From contig NZ_WWCS01000008.1 of assembly GCF_009857535.1 (NCBI RefSeq), positions 206,345-270,344 of the forward strand: a stretch of DNA of 64,000 nucleotides. The letters are read 5' to 3'. The notes below the pieces were generated by a model. That model was not told where the DNA came from. It did not search any database and worked only from the letters and a program-made list of their open reading frames with translations. Shown here one piece after another: positions 37,385 through 45,710 of this stretch (the first letter of the stretch is position 1; every line of letters begins with the position of its first letter). Made by a program: the position numbers and the translations under genes. This DNA is from Duganella margarita. Its GTDB lineage: Bacteria > Pseudomonadota > Gammaproteobacteria > Burkholderiales > Burkholderiaceae_D.

Positions 37385-38581
37385 ATGAGCAAACAAGTTC
37401 AAGACGCATACATCGTCGCCGCGACCCGCACCCCGATCGGCAAAGCGCCGCGCGGCATGTTCAACAAAACCCGCCCGGACGACCTGCTGGTGCGCGTGAT
37501 CCAGTCGGCACTGGCGCAGGCGCCTGGCCTGGACCCGGCGCTGATTACCGACGCCATCATCGGCTGTTCGTTCCCGGAAGCGGAGCAGGGCTTCAACATC
37601 GCCCGTCAATCGGTGCTGCTGGCCGGCCTGCCGAAAACTGTCGGCGGCGTCACCATCAACCGTTACTGCGCGTCGGGCATCACCGCCCTGGCCATGGCGG
37701 CTGACCGCATCCGCGTGGGCGAATGCGATGTCATGCTGGCTGGCGGCGTCGAGTCGATGTCGATGGTGCCGATGATGGGTCACCACCCGTCGATGAACCT
37801 GAATATGTTCACCGACGAAAACGTCGGCATGGCCTACGGCATGGGCCTGACCGCTGAAAAAGTGGCAGAGCAATGGAAAGTGTCGCGCGAAGACCAGGAC
37901 GCGTTCTCGGTGGAATCGCACCGCCGTGCCGTCGCCGCGCAGCAGGCTGGCTTCTTCAAGGATGAGACCACCCCGGTGGAAATCATCACCCGCACGCCAG
38001 ACCTGGCCACCGGTGAAATCAAGGTCAAGACCCGCACCGTCGATACCGACGAAGGCGCGCGTCCAGAGACCAGCATGGAAACCCTGGGCAAGCTGAAGCC
38101 AGTGTTTGCCGCCAAAGGTTCGGTTACCGCCGGTAACAGCTCGCAGATGTCGGACGGCGCCGGTGCGCTGCTGGTGGTCTCCGAGAAGATCCTGCGCGAG
38201 CACAATCTGACCCCGCTGGCCAAGTTCTCGTCGTTCGCTGTCAAAGGCGTGCCCCCGGAAATCATGGGTATCGGTCCTAAATTTGCGATTCCGGATGCAC
38301 TGAAGGCCGCCGGCATCACCCAGGACCAACTGGACTGGATCGAGCTGAATGAAGCGTTCGCCGCGCAAGCGCTGGCCGTGATCCGCGATCTGGGCCTGGA
38401 CCCATCCAAGGTCAACCCGATGGGCGGCGCGATTGCGCTGGGCCACCCGCTGGGCGCGACCGGTGCGATCCGCGCCGCCACCGTGGTGCACGCACTGCGC
38501 CGCAACAACCTGAAATACGGCATGGTCACCATGTGCGTAGGCGCGGGCATGGGCGCAGCCGGCATCATCGAACGCGTGTAA
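37385..38581 (+). CDS. fadA: Acetyl-CoA acyltransferase (3-ketoacyl-CoA thiolase)
   Basis: The protein is 398 residues. The nucleophilic cysteine is C95 in INRYCASGITALAMA. NEAFAAQA and GGAIALGHPLGATGAI carry the catalytic His, and the second cysteine lies in MCVGAGMGAAG. It cleaves 3-ketoacyl-CoA to acetyl-CoA and a shortened acyl-CoA. It begins 11 bases after the FadB-like gene (GGAA upstream of the ATG at 37385). The longer frame to 37265 overlaps that gene. Confidence 0.95.
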   Translation: MSKQVQDAYIVAATRTPIGKAPRGMFNKTRPDDLLVRVIQSALAQAPGLDPALITDAIIGCSFPEAEQGFNIARQSVLLAGLPKTVGGVTINRYCASGITALAMAADRIRVGECDVMLAGGVESMSMVPMMGHHPSMNLNMFTDENVGMAYGMGLTAEKVAEQWKVSREDQDAFSVESHRRAVAAQQAGFFKDETTPVEIITRTPDLATGEIKVKTRTVDTDEGARPETSMETLGKLKPVFAAKGSVTAGNSSQMSDGAGALLVVSEKILREHNLTPLAKFSSFAVKGVPPEIMGIGPKFAIPDALKAAGITQDQLDWIELNEAFAAQALAVIRDLGLDPSKVNPMGGAIALGHPLGATGAIRAATVVHALRRNNLKYGMVTMCVGAGMGAAGIIERV

Positions 38582-38601
38582 CACAAACACAGCCCACGAA
38601 T

Positions 38602-38680
38602 CGTCATTCCGGCGAAGGCCGGAATCCATACTGCGCTTGCGTTTCTGCGTTCTATGGGTTCCGGCCTTCGCCGGAACGAC
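38602..38680. repeat. Pair of inverted REP-like units inside the beta-oxidation operon
   Basis: A unit at 38602-38630 (core ATTCCGGCGAAGGCCGGAAT, itself a hairpin) is repeated in inverted orientation at 38653-38680 (core TTCCGGCCTTCGCCGGAA). The two 28-base units differ at only two or three positions and are separated by 22 bases, so they can form individual hairpins or one long stem. The layout is that of a REP doublet (BIME/REPIN). It fills most of the 119-base gap between thiolase and hydratase genes, where it may stabilise or shorten the transcript. Confidence 0.8.
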
Positions 38681-38700
38681 ATCAGGCTACGGAGACAGAT

Positions 38701-39474
38701 ATGGAAATTTTAAGCAGCATCGACAACGGCATCCTGACGCTGGAATTCAACCGTCCCGAGCGCAAGAACGCCATCACCGCCGCCATGTATCAAACCATGG
38801 CCGACGCGCTGACCGCCGCCGAAACCGACACCGCCGTACGCGCCATCCTGCTGACCGGCAAAGCCGAGATTTTCACCGCCGGCAACGACCTGGAAGACTT
38901 CATGAAAACCGCCCCAGCCGGCGGCGCGATTGAAGACCGTTCCGTCTACAAATTCATGATGGCGCTGAGTGGCGCCACCAAGCCAGTGGTGGCAGCGGTG
39001 GCCGGCAACGCGGTCGGCATCGGCACCACGCTGCTGATGCATTGCGACCTGGTCTACGCGGCCGACAACGCCAAGTTCTCGATGCCGTTCGTACAGCTGG
39101 GCCTGTGCCCGGAATTCGGCTCCAGCCTGCTGTTGACGCAAATCGCCGGCTACCCGCGCGCAGCTGAAAAGCTGATGCTGGGCGAAGCCTTCGGCGCGCA
39201 GGAAGCGCTGGAGATGGGCCTGATTTCGAAAGTGCTGCCGGTGGCCGAACTGCGCGCGTTTGCCGAAGGCCAGGCCGCCAAATTGGTGGCATTGCCAGCC
39301 AGCTCGATCCGCGTCACCAAGGAACTGATGAAAGCTGCCCGCAAAGCGCCGGTGAGCGACGCCATCGCCGCCGAAAACACCCACTTCGGCGCCATGCTGT
39401 CCGCTCCGGAAGCCAAAGAAGCTTTCATGGCCTTCTTCCAGAAACGCAAACCGGACTTCACTCAGTTTGCTTAA
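38701..39474 (+). CDS. Enoyl-CoA hydratase/isomerase (crotonase family)
   Basis: The protein is 257 residues of the crotonase fold. Landmarks are LEFNRPERKNAITAAMY, EIFTAGNDLEDFM (oxyanion-hole strand with GND in place of the common GAD), GNAVGIGTTLLMHCDLVYA, and FVQLGLCPEFGSSLLL, where the second catalytic acid would sit at CPE. It is the last gene of the operon, after the REP doublet. It may act on unsaturated or medium-chain substrates in addition to the FadB-like hydratase. Confidence 0.9.
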   Translation: MEILSSIDNGILTLEFNRPERKNAITAAMYQTMADALTAAETDTAVRAILLTGKAEIFTAGNDLEDFMKTAPAGGAIEDRSVYKFMMALSGATKPVVAAVAGNAVGIGTTLLMHCDLVYAADNAKFSMPFVQLGLCPEFGSSLLLTQIAGYPRAAEKLMLGEAFGAQEALEMGLISKVLPVAELRAFAEGQAAKLVALPASSIRVTKELMKAARKAPVSDAIAAENTHFGAMLSAPEAKEAFMAFFQKRKPDFTQFA

Positions 39475-39764
39475 TGTGGCAAGTAGCGCAGGGCAGCGAT
39501 AATCAAGCTGGTCTGCGCGATACACAGCGTGATGTACCACTTCAGCATGTCGACCTTAAGTGACTGAATCTGCTCCCCCACATAGAGCGATACCCATTCT
39601 TTCACCCATTCCTTTAGCCTGACTTCGAGCGCGTCCAAATCATCTTTGGTAGCAACTTGGGCCACTACCTCGGCCAGCATCTGAGCGTGCACCTCCGCCT
39701 GCTCGCGCGGTACACCGACCGTCTCCAGTCGTTTGCAATAGCCAAGAGTGTCGAGGGAGTTCAT
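39471..39764 (-). CDS. Coiled-coil protein with C-terminal membrane helix (DUF1640-like)
   Basis: The protein is 97 residues. LDTLGYCKRLETVGVPREQAE is followed by a predicted coiled coil (LAEVVAQVATKDDLDALEVRLKEWVKEWV) and a C-terminal hydrophobic segment (YITLCIAQTSLIIAALRY). The plan matches DUF1640/CCDC90-type proteins, known from the mitochondrial calcium uniporter regulator relatives; bacterial roles are unknown. It converges on and overlaps the hydratase gene end by four bases. I chose the ATG at 39764; a GTG at 39803 is possible. Confidence 0.65.
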   Translation of the reverse strand: MNSLDTLGYCKRLETVGVPREQAEVHAQMLAEVVAQVATKDDLDALEVRLKEWVKEWVSLYVGEQIQSLKVDMLKWYITLCIAQTSLIIAALRYLPH

Positions 39765-39820
39765 GCGGAACAGTATGCGCTTCGCCCCTGCAATTTCAAG
39801 CACCGCACGTTTGATGCGTG

Positions 39821-40489
39821 TCAGGACGAACGGCGGCGTGACAGGATGAATTGTTCAAGATCCTTGCAGGCGTGTTCGATGTGGCGCTTCAGCAGCGCGG
39901 CGGCGCCTCGGACGTCGCCGGTGCGGCAGAGCCCGACCAGTTGTTCGTGTTCCTGCTGTGCTTGCTTGATGCTGTCGGCGCTCAGCGATAATTGCATGCG
40001 CGTGTAGCGGTCGGTCTGTTGCAGCAGTGTGGCGACGATGGCCGCCGTGCGCGGCTGTTGCGCGCGCGACAGCAGCACCTCGTGCAAACGCGTGTTGAGT
40101 TCGCCCCAGCGGGTGGTGTGCTGGGCATGCAGTTCCACCTTGTATTCGGCCAGGATGGCGTCGAGCTGGGCGTAATCTTCCGCCGTCAACTTGGGCGCGG
40201 ACTTCTTCAGCAGCAGCGGCTCCAGCAGGCTGCGCAACATGAACAGCTCGCTGATTTCATCAATCGACAGGCCAGACACCACGGCGCCCTTGTGCGGCAC
40301 GATGGTGACCAGCCCTTCGCCTTCCAGCTGCACCAGCGCCTCGCGCACCGGAATCCGGCTGATGCCGAACTCGGTCGCGAGCGCGTCCTGCCGCAGCGAA
40401 AAGCCTTCCGGCAGTTCGCCCGACATGATCTTGCGGCGCAGCGCGTCAGCAGCCTGCTCCGCTACCGTGGTGACGGCGAATCCCTTCAC
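39821..40489 (-). CDS. GntR-family regulator, FCD type
   Basis: The protein is 222 residues. The GntR winged helix (EQAADALRRKIMSGELPEG, LATEFGISRIPVREALVQLE, GLVTIVPHKGAVVSGLS) is followed by an all-helical FCD effector domain with metal-ligand histidines (LNTRLHEVLL, LLKRHIEHACKDLE). The GTG at 40489 overlaps the stop of the DHDPS-family gene (GTGA) and has GGAAG seven bases upstream; a GTG at 40510 is the alternative. Coupling to that enzyme suggests it senses the substrate or product. Confidence 0.88.
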   Translation of the reverse strand: MKGFAVTTVAEQAADALRRKIMSGELPEGFSLRQDALATEFGISRIPVREALVQLEGEGLVTIVPHKGAVVSGLSIDEISELFMLRSLLEPLLLKKSAPKLTAEDYAQLDAILAEYKVELHAQHTTRWGELNTRLHEVLLSRAQQPRTAAIVATLLQQTDRYTRMQLSLSADSIKQAQQEHEQLVGLCRTGDVRGAAALLKRHIEHACKDLEQFILSRRRSS

Positions 40490-41430
40490 GCGGCCACTTC
40501 CTTCGACCACGCGGCGTACCAGGTGCGGAACAGCGCGTACTGGGTGTCGGCGTAGCGGCGCTGGCTGGCGCTCAGCGCATCGGTTTCGTTAAAGTGCAGC
40601 GTGTATTCCGTGTCGCCGTTCAGCACCATCAGGTATTTGTAGAACAGCACCAGGTCGGTGCCTTCGTCAAACGACGACAGCACCAGCAGCGCAGCTTCCA
40701 GTTCGCGTGCCTGACGGCGCGCCACGGCATCGCCGGCGGCCGCCTTGCGCGACAGGGCGACCAGGTGCAGCACCTCACGCGGCAGCGCATTGCCGATGCC
40801 GGTGATGGCGCCGGTCGCACCGCAGTTGACGAAGCCATGGAACACCTGGGTATCGACACCGACCATCAGCGTGACGTTGTCGTCCTGGCTGGTGATGTGT
40901 TCGGCCGCGTAACGCAGGTCGGCGGCGCCGCCGAATTCCTTGAAGCCGATCAGGTTAGGATGCCTGGCGCGCAGTTCGAAGAACAGGTCGGCGCGGGTGG
41001 CGAAGCCGTAGTAAGGGCTGTTGTAGATCACGGCCGGCAGGTCAGGCGCCGCTGCCAGGATGGCCGAGAAGTGCGCCTTCTGCGCCGCCGGCGAGGAGCC
41101 GCGCGACAGCAGACGAGGAATCACCATCAGGCCCTTGGCGCCGACCTTGGCCGCATGCGCCGCATGCGACACCGCTTCCCTGGAGTTGACCGCGCCGGTG
41201 CCGACGATCACCGGCACGCCGGCGGCCGTCAGGCGTGCCACGCCTTCCTGGCGCTGCGCTTCGGTCAGTAGCGGCCAGTCGCCCATCGAGCCGCAATACA
41301 CCACCGCGCTCATGCCGGCGGCTATCAGTTCGCGTGCCTTGTGCACCAGCGCGTCGTAGTCGGGCAGGCGGTCGGCGGTGCAAGGTGTCATCAGGGCCGG
41401 GATGGTGCCGGTGAAAATATTGTCGCTCAT
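40486..41430 (-). CDS. Dihydrodipicolinate-synthase-family aldolase/deaminase
   Basis: The protein is 314 residues of the N-acetylneuraminate lyase/DHDPS class I aldolase family. The Schiff-base lysine is K164 in LIGFKEFGG and the conserved tyrosine Y136 is in VIYNSPYYGF. The loop that reads GTTGE in true DapA is here GSMGDWP (48-54), so this is not the lysine-biosynthetic enzyme. Members of this type act on hydroxyproline-derived pyrroline carboxylates, sugar acids or similar keto acids. It is the first gene with the GntR regulator; AAGGAAA precedes the ATG. Confidence 0.85.
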   Translation of the reverse strand: MSDNIFTGTIPALMTPCTADRLPDYDALVHKARELIAAGMSAVVYCGSMGDWPLLTEAQRQEGVARLTAAGVPVIVGTGAVNSREAVSHAAHAAKVGAKGLMVIPRLLSRGSSPAAQKAHFSAILAAAPDLPAVIYNSPYYGFATRADLFFELRARHPNLIGFKEFGGAADLRYAAEHITSQDDNVTLMVGVDTQVFHGFVNCGATGAITGIGNALPREVLHLVALSRKAAAGDAVARRQARELEAALLVLSSFDEGTDLVLFYKYLMVLNGDTEYTLHFNETDALSASQRRYADTQYALFRTWYAAWSKEVAA

Positions 41431-41571
41431 GGTGTTTCCTTCAACAGAGTCATGGGAAAGGGGATGGGCGAAATCATACTTCGATTTTGGATATTTTATA
41501 CAATCAAAAGGCGTAGTATGCAGATTTAGTCATCTAATGTGCTGATTTCTAACGCCTGCGCCGCCGGGCGC

Positions 41572-42276
41572 TTAGCCGGCGGTAAGCGCCATCAGCGCCT
41601 TGCGGTAGCTGCGGCTGACGCGCAGGCGCGCGCCGCTGGTCAGCACGGCTTCGTGTTCGCCGTCTTCGCCCAGTTCAATCGACTGCAACTTGGCCAGGTT
41701 GATGATGGTGGAGCGATGGATGCGGCAGAAGGTGGCCGGGTCCAGATCCTGCGCCAGTTCGGCGATGCTGCGGCGGAGCAGATGCGTTTGGGCGCCGACG
41801 TGCAGCGAGGCGTAGTAGTCGGCCGCGCCGATCCAGTCGATATCGGCGACCGGCAGGAACAGCACCTGGCCGGAGTGCTTGAGCACCAAGCGCTCCGCCT
41901 GCGTCTGCGCGCGTGGCAGGCGTTCCCGCGCGCGCAGCAGCGCCGTGCTGAAGCGCTCATCGCTGAAAGGCTTGAGCAGGTAGTCGAGCGCACCTACGTC
42001 AAACGCACGCAGCGCGTGCTGGTCGTAGGCGGTGACGAAGATGACGGCTGGAGGCAACTCGCCGCCCAGCATCTCCAGCACATCGAAGCCGTCGCATTCC
42101 GGCATCTGGATGTCGAGGAACAGCAGGTCCGGCCGCATGCTGCGGACCGCGTCCAGCGCGGCGCTGCCGGATTCGCATTCGGCCACCAGTTCGATGTCGG
42201 CCTGCTTGCGCAGCAGCGCCTTGAGGTTGGCGCGGGCCGGCGCTTCGTCGTCGACAATAATGGCGCGTAGCTTCAT
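41572..42276 (-). CDS. LytTR-type response regulator
   Basis: The protein is 234 residues. The receiver domain has the acidic pocket VDDE (8-11) and phospho-acceptor D55 in LLFLDIQMPECDGF, with a C-terminal LytTR DNA-binding domain (DIDWIGAADYYASLHVG, CRIHRSTIINLAKLQSIEL). The ATG overlaps the kinase stop (ATGA), so the pair is translationally coupled. LytTR regulators bind direct repeats and control surface, virulence or metabolic genes; the target is unknown. Confidence 0.93.
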   Translation of the reverse strand: MKLRAIIVDDEAPARANLKALLRKQADIELVAECESGSAALDAVRSMRPDLLFLDIQMPECDGFDVLEMLGGELPPAVIFVTAYDQHALRAFDVGALDYLLKPFSDERFSTALLRARERLPRAQTQAERLVLKHSGQVLFLPVADIDWIGAADYYASLHVGAQTHLLRRSIAELAQDLDPATFCRIHRSTIINLAKLQSIELGEDGEHEAVLTSGARLRVSRSYRKALMALTAG

Positions 42277-43334
42277 GCGGTCACGCCGCTGAGTGGAAGC
42301 GCAATGCGGACTTCGACGCCGCCATCGCGGTTGTGCATCTCCAGCGTATGGCGTTCGCCATACAAGCCGCGCAGGCGCTCGCGGACGTTGCTCCAGCCGA
42401 TGCCTGCGCGCGCCGGCGCCGCATCGGCTGGCATTGAGGGACCGTCGTTGTAGATGACGATGTCCAGCATCCCGCCGGCGGCGCTGACGGACAGCCGTAT
42501 CGCGCCGCCTTGTGCGCGGTGCGCCAGGCCGTGCTTGAAGCCATTTTCCACCAGCGGTTGCAGCAGCAGGCTCGGTATGCTGGCGGACATCAGCGACGGC
42601 GGCGCCTGCACGCTGTATTGCAGGCGCTCGCCAAAGCGCATCTTCTGGATGGTGAAGTATTTGTCGAGGAAGGCCAGTTCTTCTCCCAGCGAGATCAGGT
42701 TGCGGTCGGAGTCGTCCAGCATGCGGCGCAGCAGTTCGCTGAGGCCGGCGAGGGTGTCGACGGCGGCATCGTTGCGCTGTTCGCGTACCAGGCCGGTGAC
42801 GGTGTTCAGGGTATTGAACAGGAAGTGCGGCTCGATTTGCCGGCGCAAGCCATCCAGCTGCGCCTTGACGCGCTCCGCCTGTTCCAGCAGCAGCCGCTCA
42901 CGCGCATGCAGGCCGTAGCCGATGGCGAACACGGTGGCGTAGATCACCACGTCCGCCAGCAGGCCGCCGACGAAGTGCTGGTACCACAGGACCAGCCATG
43001 GCGGCGTGTCCGGCACCATCCATGGATTCAGCGTGGATTCCAGCGTCGCCGTCCACACGGCGCTGATCACGCCGATCATCAGGCATGCGGCAAGATGAAT
43101 AATCCATGTGCGCCAGCCGGCACGATGGCGGCTGGCAAAGCGTATGCCTTGTTGAAGCACGGCTGGCGTCACCAGCGCCAACACCAGCCAGTAGAAAAAG
43201 CGGAAGAAGAATAGCGCCGTCCACGCGTGATGCATGCCGGCGGTGCGCATCAGGAAGACGTTCTGCGTGGCGTCGAATAGCGCCAGACCAAACCAGACCG
43301 CCGCGATCCAGGCGCGTGTAGGGAGAGTATTCAT
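42273..43334 (-). CDS. LytS/AlgZ-type sensor histidine kinase
   Basis: The protein is 353 residues. About four N-terminal membrane segments (for example AAVWFGLALFDATQNVFLM, FFYWLVLALVTPAVL, LAACLMIGVISAVWTATL, ADVVIYATVFAIGYGL) precede the His_kinase domain with phospho-acceptor H170 in RRQIEPHFLFNTLN. The ATPase N box is LLLQPLVENGFKHGL, with a glycine-rich RAGIGWSNVRERLRGLYG. There is no periplasmic ligand domain, so it may sense membrane state or a small quorum-like signal. The ATG at 43334 is chosen; the longer frame would overlap the divergent DJ-1 gene. Confidence 0.9.
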   Translation of the reverse strand: MNTLPTRAWIAAVWFGLALFDATQNVFLMRTAGMHHAWTALFFFRFFYWLVLALVTPAVLQQGIRFASRHRAGWRTWIIHLAACLMIGVISAVWTATLESTLNPWMVPDTPPWLVLWYQHFVGGLLADVVIYATVFAIGYGLHARERLLLEQAERVKAQLDGLRRQIEPHFLFNTLNTVTGLVREQRNDAAVDTLAGLSELLRRMLDDSDRNLISLGEELAFLDKYFTIQKMRFGERLQYSVQAPPSLMSASIPSLLLQPLVENGFKHGLAHRAQGGAIRLSVSAAGGMLDIVIYNDGPSMPADAAPARAGIGWSNVRERLRGLYGERHTLEMHNRDGGVEVRIALPLSGVTA

Positions 43335-43470
43335 GCGCTCACGATAAACGAGAATGGCGCGTCCGGGCAAACAATGCAGCGAAATGCCGGCGCCGTGCAG
43401 CCGGCGTGCTGGCCGGAGGCGGACCTCAGCGGCGACACTGAGGCTCTCTTCACATCTCTGGGAAAATGCA

Positions 43471-44112
43471 ATGAAATATCTGATCGCCTGTCTGCTGGCC
43501 ATGCTGGCGCTGGCCAACGCCGACGCCACAACCATCAAGGTAGCTTTTGTGCTGAGCGAAGGCGCCAATGTGATGGACATCGCCGGACCATGGGAAGTGT
43601 TCCAGGATACGATGCTGGACAATAGCACCGGCGCGATGCCGTTCGTGCTGTACACGGTGGCCGCGTCCAGGACGCCGTTGCGCACCAGCGGCAGCGGCGC
43701 GCCCGGCCTGCTGATTACGCCCGACTACAGCTTCGACGACGCTCCTGCGCCGGACATCGTGGTGGTCGGCGCACAGGCCGGCGGCCCGGAACTGCGCGAA
43801 TGGCTCAAGCGGCAGCACGCCGCGCAGAAGACCATGCTGTCTATCTGCACCGGCGCGTTCGAGCTGGCGCATGCTGGTCTATTGCACGGCAAATCGGCCA
43901 CCACGCACCACGACTATGCGGACATCTTCCACAAAACCTATCCAGACGTCCGGCTGGTGCGGGAAGTGCGCTTTGTGCAGGCCGACGCGCATACCTACAC
44001 GGCCGGTGGCCTGACCGCCGGCATCGACCTGGCGCTGCATATCGTCGCCCAATATTTTGGCGACCAGCAGGCACAGCGCACGGCGAAGTTTCTCGAGTAT
44101 GCGGGGCATTAG
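43471..44112 (+). CDS. Exported DJ-1/PfpI (glutamine-amidotransferase-like) protein
   Basis: The protein is 213 residues. An N-terminal signal peptide (YLIACLLAMLALANADA) precedes a DJ-1/PfpI domain with the nucleophile-elbow cysteine C126 in SICTGAFELAHAGLL and the following His-rich segment SATTHHDYADIF. Most DJ-1 relatives are cytoplasmic, and export is a less usual trait shared with AraC-associated periplasmic forms. It is divergent from the LytS-type kinase gene with 136 bases between. Confidence 0.85.
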   Translation: MKYLIACLLAMLALANADATTIKVAFVLSEGANVMDIAGPWEVFQDTMLDNSTGAMPFVLYTVAASRTPLRTSGSGAPGLLITPDYSFDDAPAPDIVVVGAQAGGPELREWLKRQHAAQKTMLSICTGAFELAHAGLLHGKSATTHHDYADIFHKTYPDVRLVREVRFVQADAHTYTAGGLTAGIDLALHIVAQYFGDQQAQRTAKFLEYAGH

Positions 44113-44187
44113 GCCAGCGTGTGGCACACCACAGACGCGCGCTGCGGCAGGGCGGATGATAGCGGTAGCCAACAGCCGAGGAACACC

Positions 44188-45297
44188 ATGGATTTCCCTA
44201 CCCGTCATTTGCAGCAACCCTTGCCCTATGATCCGTCCTATGAAGTGCCGGAGGAGGGCGAGGCCGACACCATCGCCGGTCTCACCGATGCCATGCATGG
44301 CATCGCCGACACGGTCGACAAGGATGTGGGCCACGCGCCACGCGGCGTGCACGCCAAGAGCCACGGCCTGTTGCGCGGCGAGTTGCGCGTGCTCGACAAC
44401 CTGCCGCCCGATTACGCCCAGGGCCTGTTTGCTCATCCGGGCGGCGCCTGGCCGGTGGTGATGCGGCTGTCGACCACGCCTGGCGACTTTTTGGACGACA
44501 AGGTCTCGACGCCGCGCGGCATGGCGGTCAAGGTGATCGGCGTGCCGGGCGCCCGCTTGCAGGACGGCGTCGGCGATGCCACGCAGGATTTCGTCATGGT
44601 CAACGGCCCGACCTTCCAGTCGGCCACCGCCAGGCAGTTCCTCGGCAGCGTCAAGCTGCTGGCCGCCACTACCGATAAAGCGCCGGGTCTGAAGAAAGCG
44701 CTGTCGGCCGCCTTGCGCGGCGTCGAGAAAGTGGTCGAGGCGGTCGGCGGCGAGAGCGCCGCGCTCAAGGGCCTCGGGGGCCATCCGGAAACCAACATTC
44801 TCGGCGAGACCTTCTTCACCGGCGCCCCTGTCCTGTACGGCCGCCATATGGCCAAGCTGTCGCTGGCGCCGGTGTCGCCGGAGTTGCAGGCGCTGAAGGA
44901 CCAGCCGGTTGACCTGGACCACAAACCCAACGGCCTGCGCGCGGCGGTGGTCGACTTCATGACCGAACACAGCGCCGAATGGGAGTTGCGCGTGCAGCTG
45001 TGCACCGACCTGGCCACCATGCCGATCGAGGATTCCACCGTGGAGTGGGAGGCGCCGTGGGTGCCGGTGGCGCGCATCAAGGCCGAGCCGCAAGCCGGCT
45101 GGACGCACGGGCTGTCGGTGCTGGTCGATGACGGCATGCAGTTCAATCCGTGGCACTGCATCGCCGACCACCGGCCGCTCGGTTCCATCATGCGCGTGCG
45201 GCGCGCCGTGTATGCCGCTTCGGCCCGCTTCCGCGCCGAACGCAACGGCGCCGTGGTGGCAGAACCACGTAACCTCGACAACTGGCGCGAACACTGA
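44188..45297 (+). CDS. Catalase-family heme protein
   Basis: The protein is 369 residues, shorter than true catalases (about 480 or more). The distal-side His motif is VHAKSHGLLRGELRVL (about 55-70). RLSTTPGDFLDDKVSTPRGMAVKV matches the catalase core, and DFVMVNGPTFQ corresponds to the catalase F-x-x-x-N-x-P-x-F region. Related catalase-like proteins lack high catalase activity and may act as peroxidases or oxidise lipids. No signal peptide is evident. GAGGAA precedes the ATG at 44188. Confidence 0.85.
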   Translation: MDFPTRHLQQPLPYDPSYEVPEEGEADTIAGLTDAMHGIADTVDKDVGHAPRGVHAKSHGLLRGELRVLDNLPPDYAQGLFAHPGGAWPVVMRLSTTPGDFLDDKVSTPRGMAVKVIGVPGARLQDGVGDATQDFVMVNGPTFQSATARQFLGSVKLLAATTDKAPGLKKALSAALRGVEKVVEAVGGESAALKGLGGHPETNILGETFFTGAPVLYGRHMAKLSLAPVSPELQALKDQPVDLDHKPNGLRAAVVDFMTEHSAEWELRVQLCTDLATMPIEDSTVEWEAPWVPVARIKAEPQAGWTHGLSVLVDDGMQFNPWHCIADHRPLGSIMRVRRAVYAASARFRAERNGAVVAEPRNLDNWREH

Positions 45298-45309
45298 GCG
45301 GCGCTGACC

Positions 45310-45591
45310 TTACTGCCGACGCTTGCCGGCGCGCGTCAGCGAAAAAATCAGCATGCCGAACAGCGTGCTGATCAATAGTGCCGGCACCAGGAAAAACAGC
45401 GCCGGGACCAGTCCGTAGACGGCGGCGCCGGCCAGCTGGTCGATGTTGGTGATGTCGCCGGCAAACGCCACCATCCACGCATAGGCCAGCAGCAGGCTGG
45501 CCGGCATTGTCTTCCAGATCTTTGACCCGCCAGCGATCAGCCAGGCGTTGGCCAGCAGGATGACTGCTATAAAGTAATAAGCCGTGGGCAT
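45310..45591 (-). CDS. Small three-helix membrane protein
   Basis: The protein is 93 residues with three hydrophobic stretches (YYFIAVILLANAWLIAGG, ASLLLAYAWMVAFAGDI, LVPALFFLVPALLISTLFGMLIFSL) and a basic end RAGKRRQ. GGAAA precedes the ATG at 45591 by seven bases. I do not recognise a family. It is convergent with the catalase-like gene and divergent from the hybrid kinase gene. Confidence 0.6.
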   Translation of the reverse strand: MPTAYYFIAVILLANAWLIAGGSKIWKTMPASLLLAYAWMVAFAGDITNIDQLAGAAVYGLVPALFFLVPALLISTLFGMLIFSLTRAGKRRQ

Positions 45592-45710
45592 AGTGCGCTT
45601 TCCGTCAGCCGCGCAGCCGACATAGTGAGACCTGAATTGTACCCAGCGCCTATTGTGCGCCACCGTACCGTACAGTTGCTACTATCTTACTTTCTGGTTC
45701 GGAATTCACT

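Noticed and set aside
32820..37409. A 1529-codon open frame on the minus strand opposite the fatty-acid oxidation genes
   Set aside because: It is the antisense of well-supported genes. High third-position GC removes stops in the opposite frame; the product is rich in His, Gln, Arg and Val with no recognisable domain.
38602..38680. The REP-like pair as the ends of an insertion sequence
   Set aside because: Only 22 bases separate the units and no transposase frame or target duplication is present.
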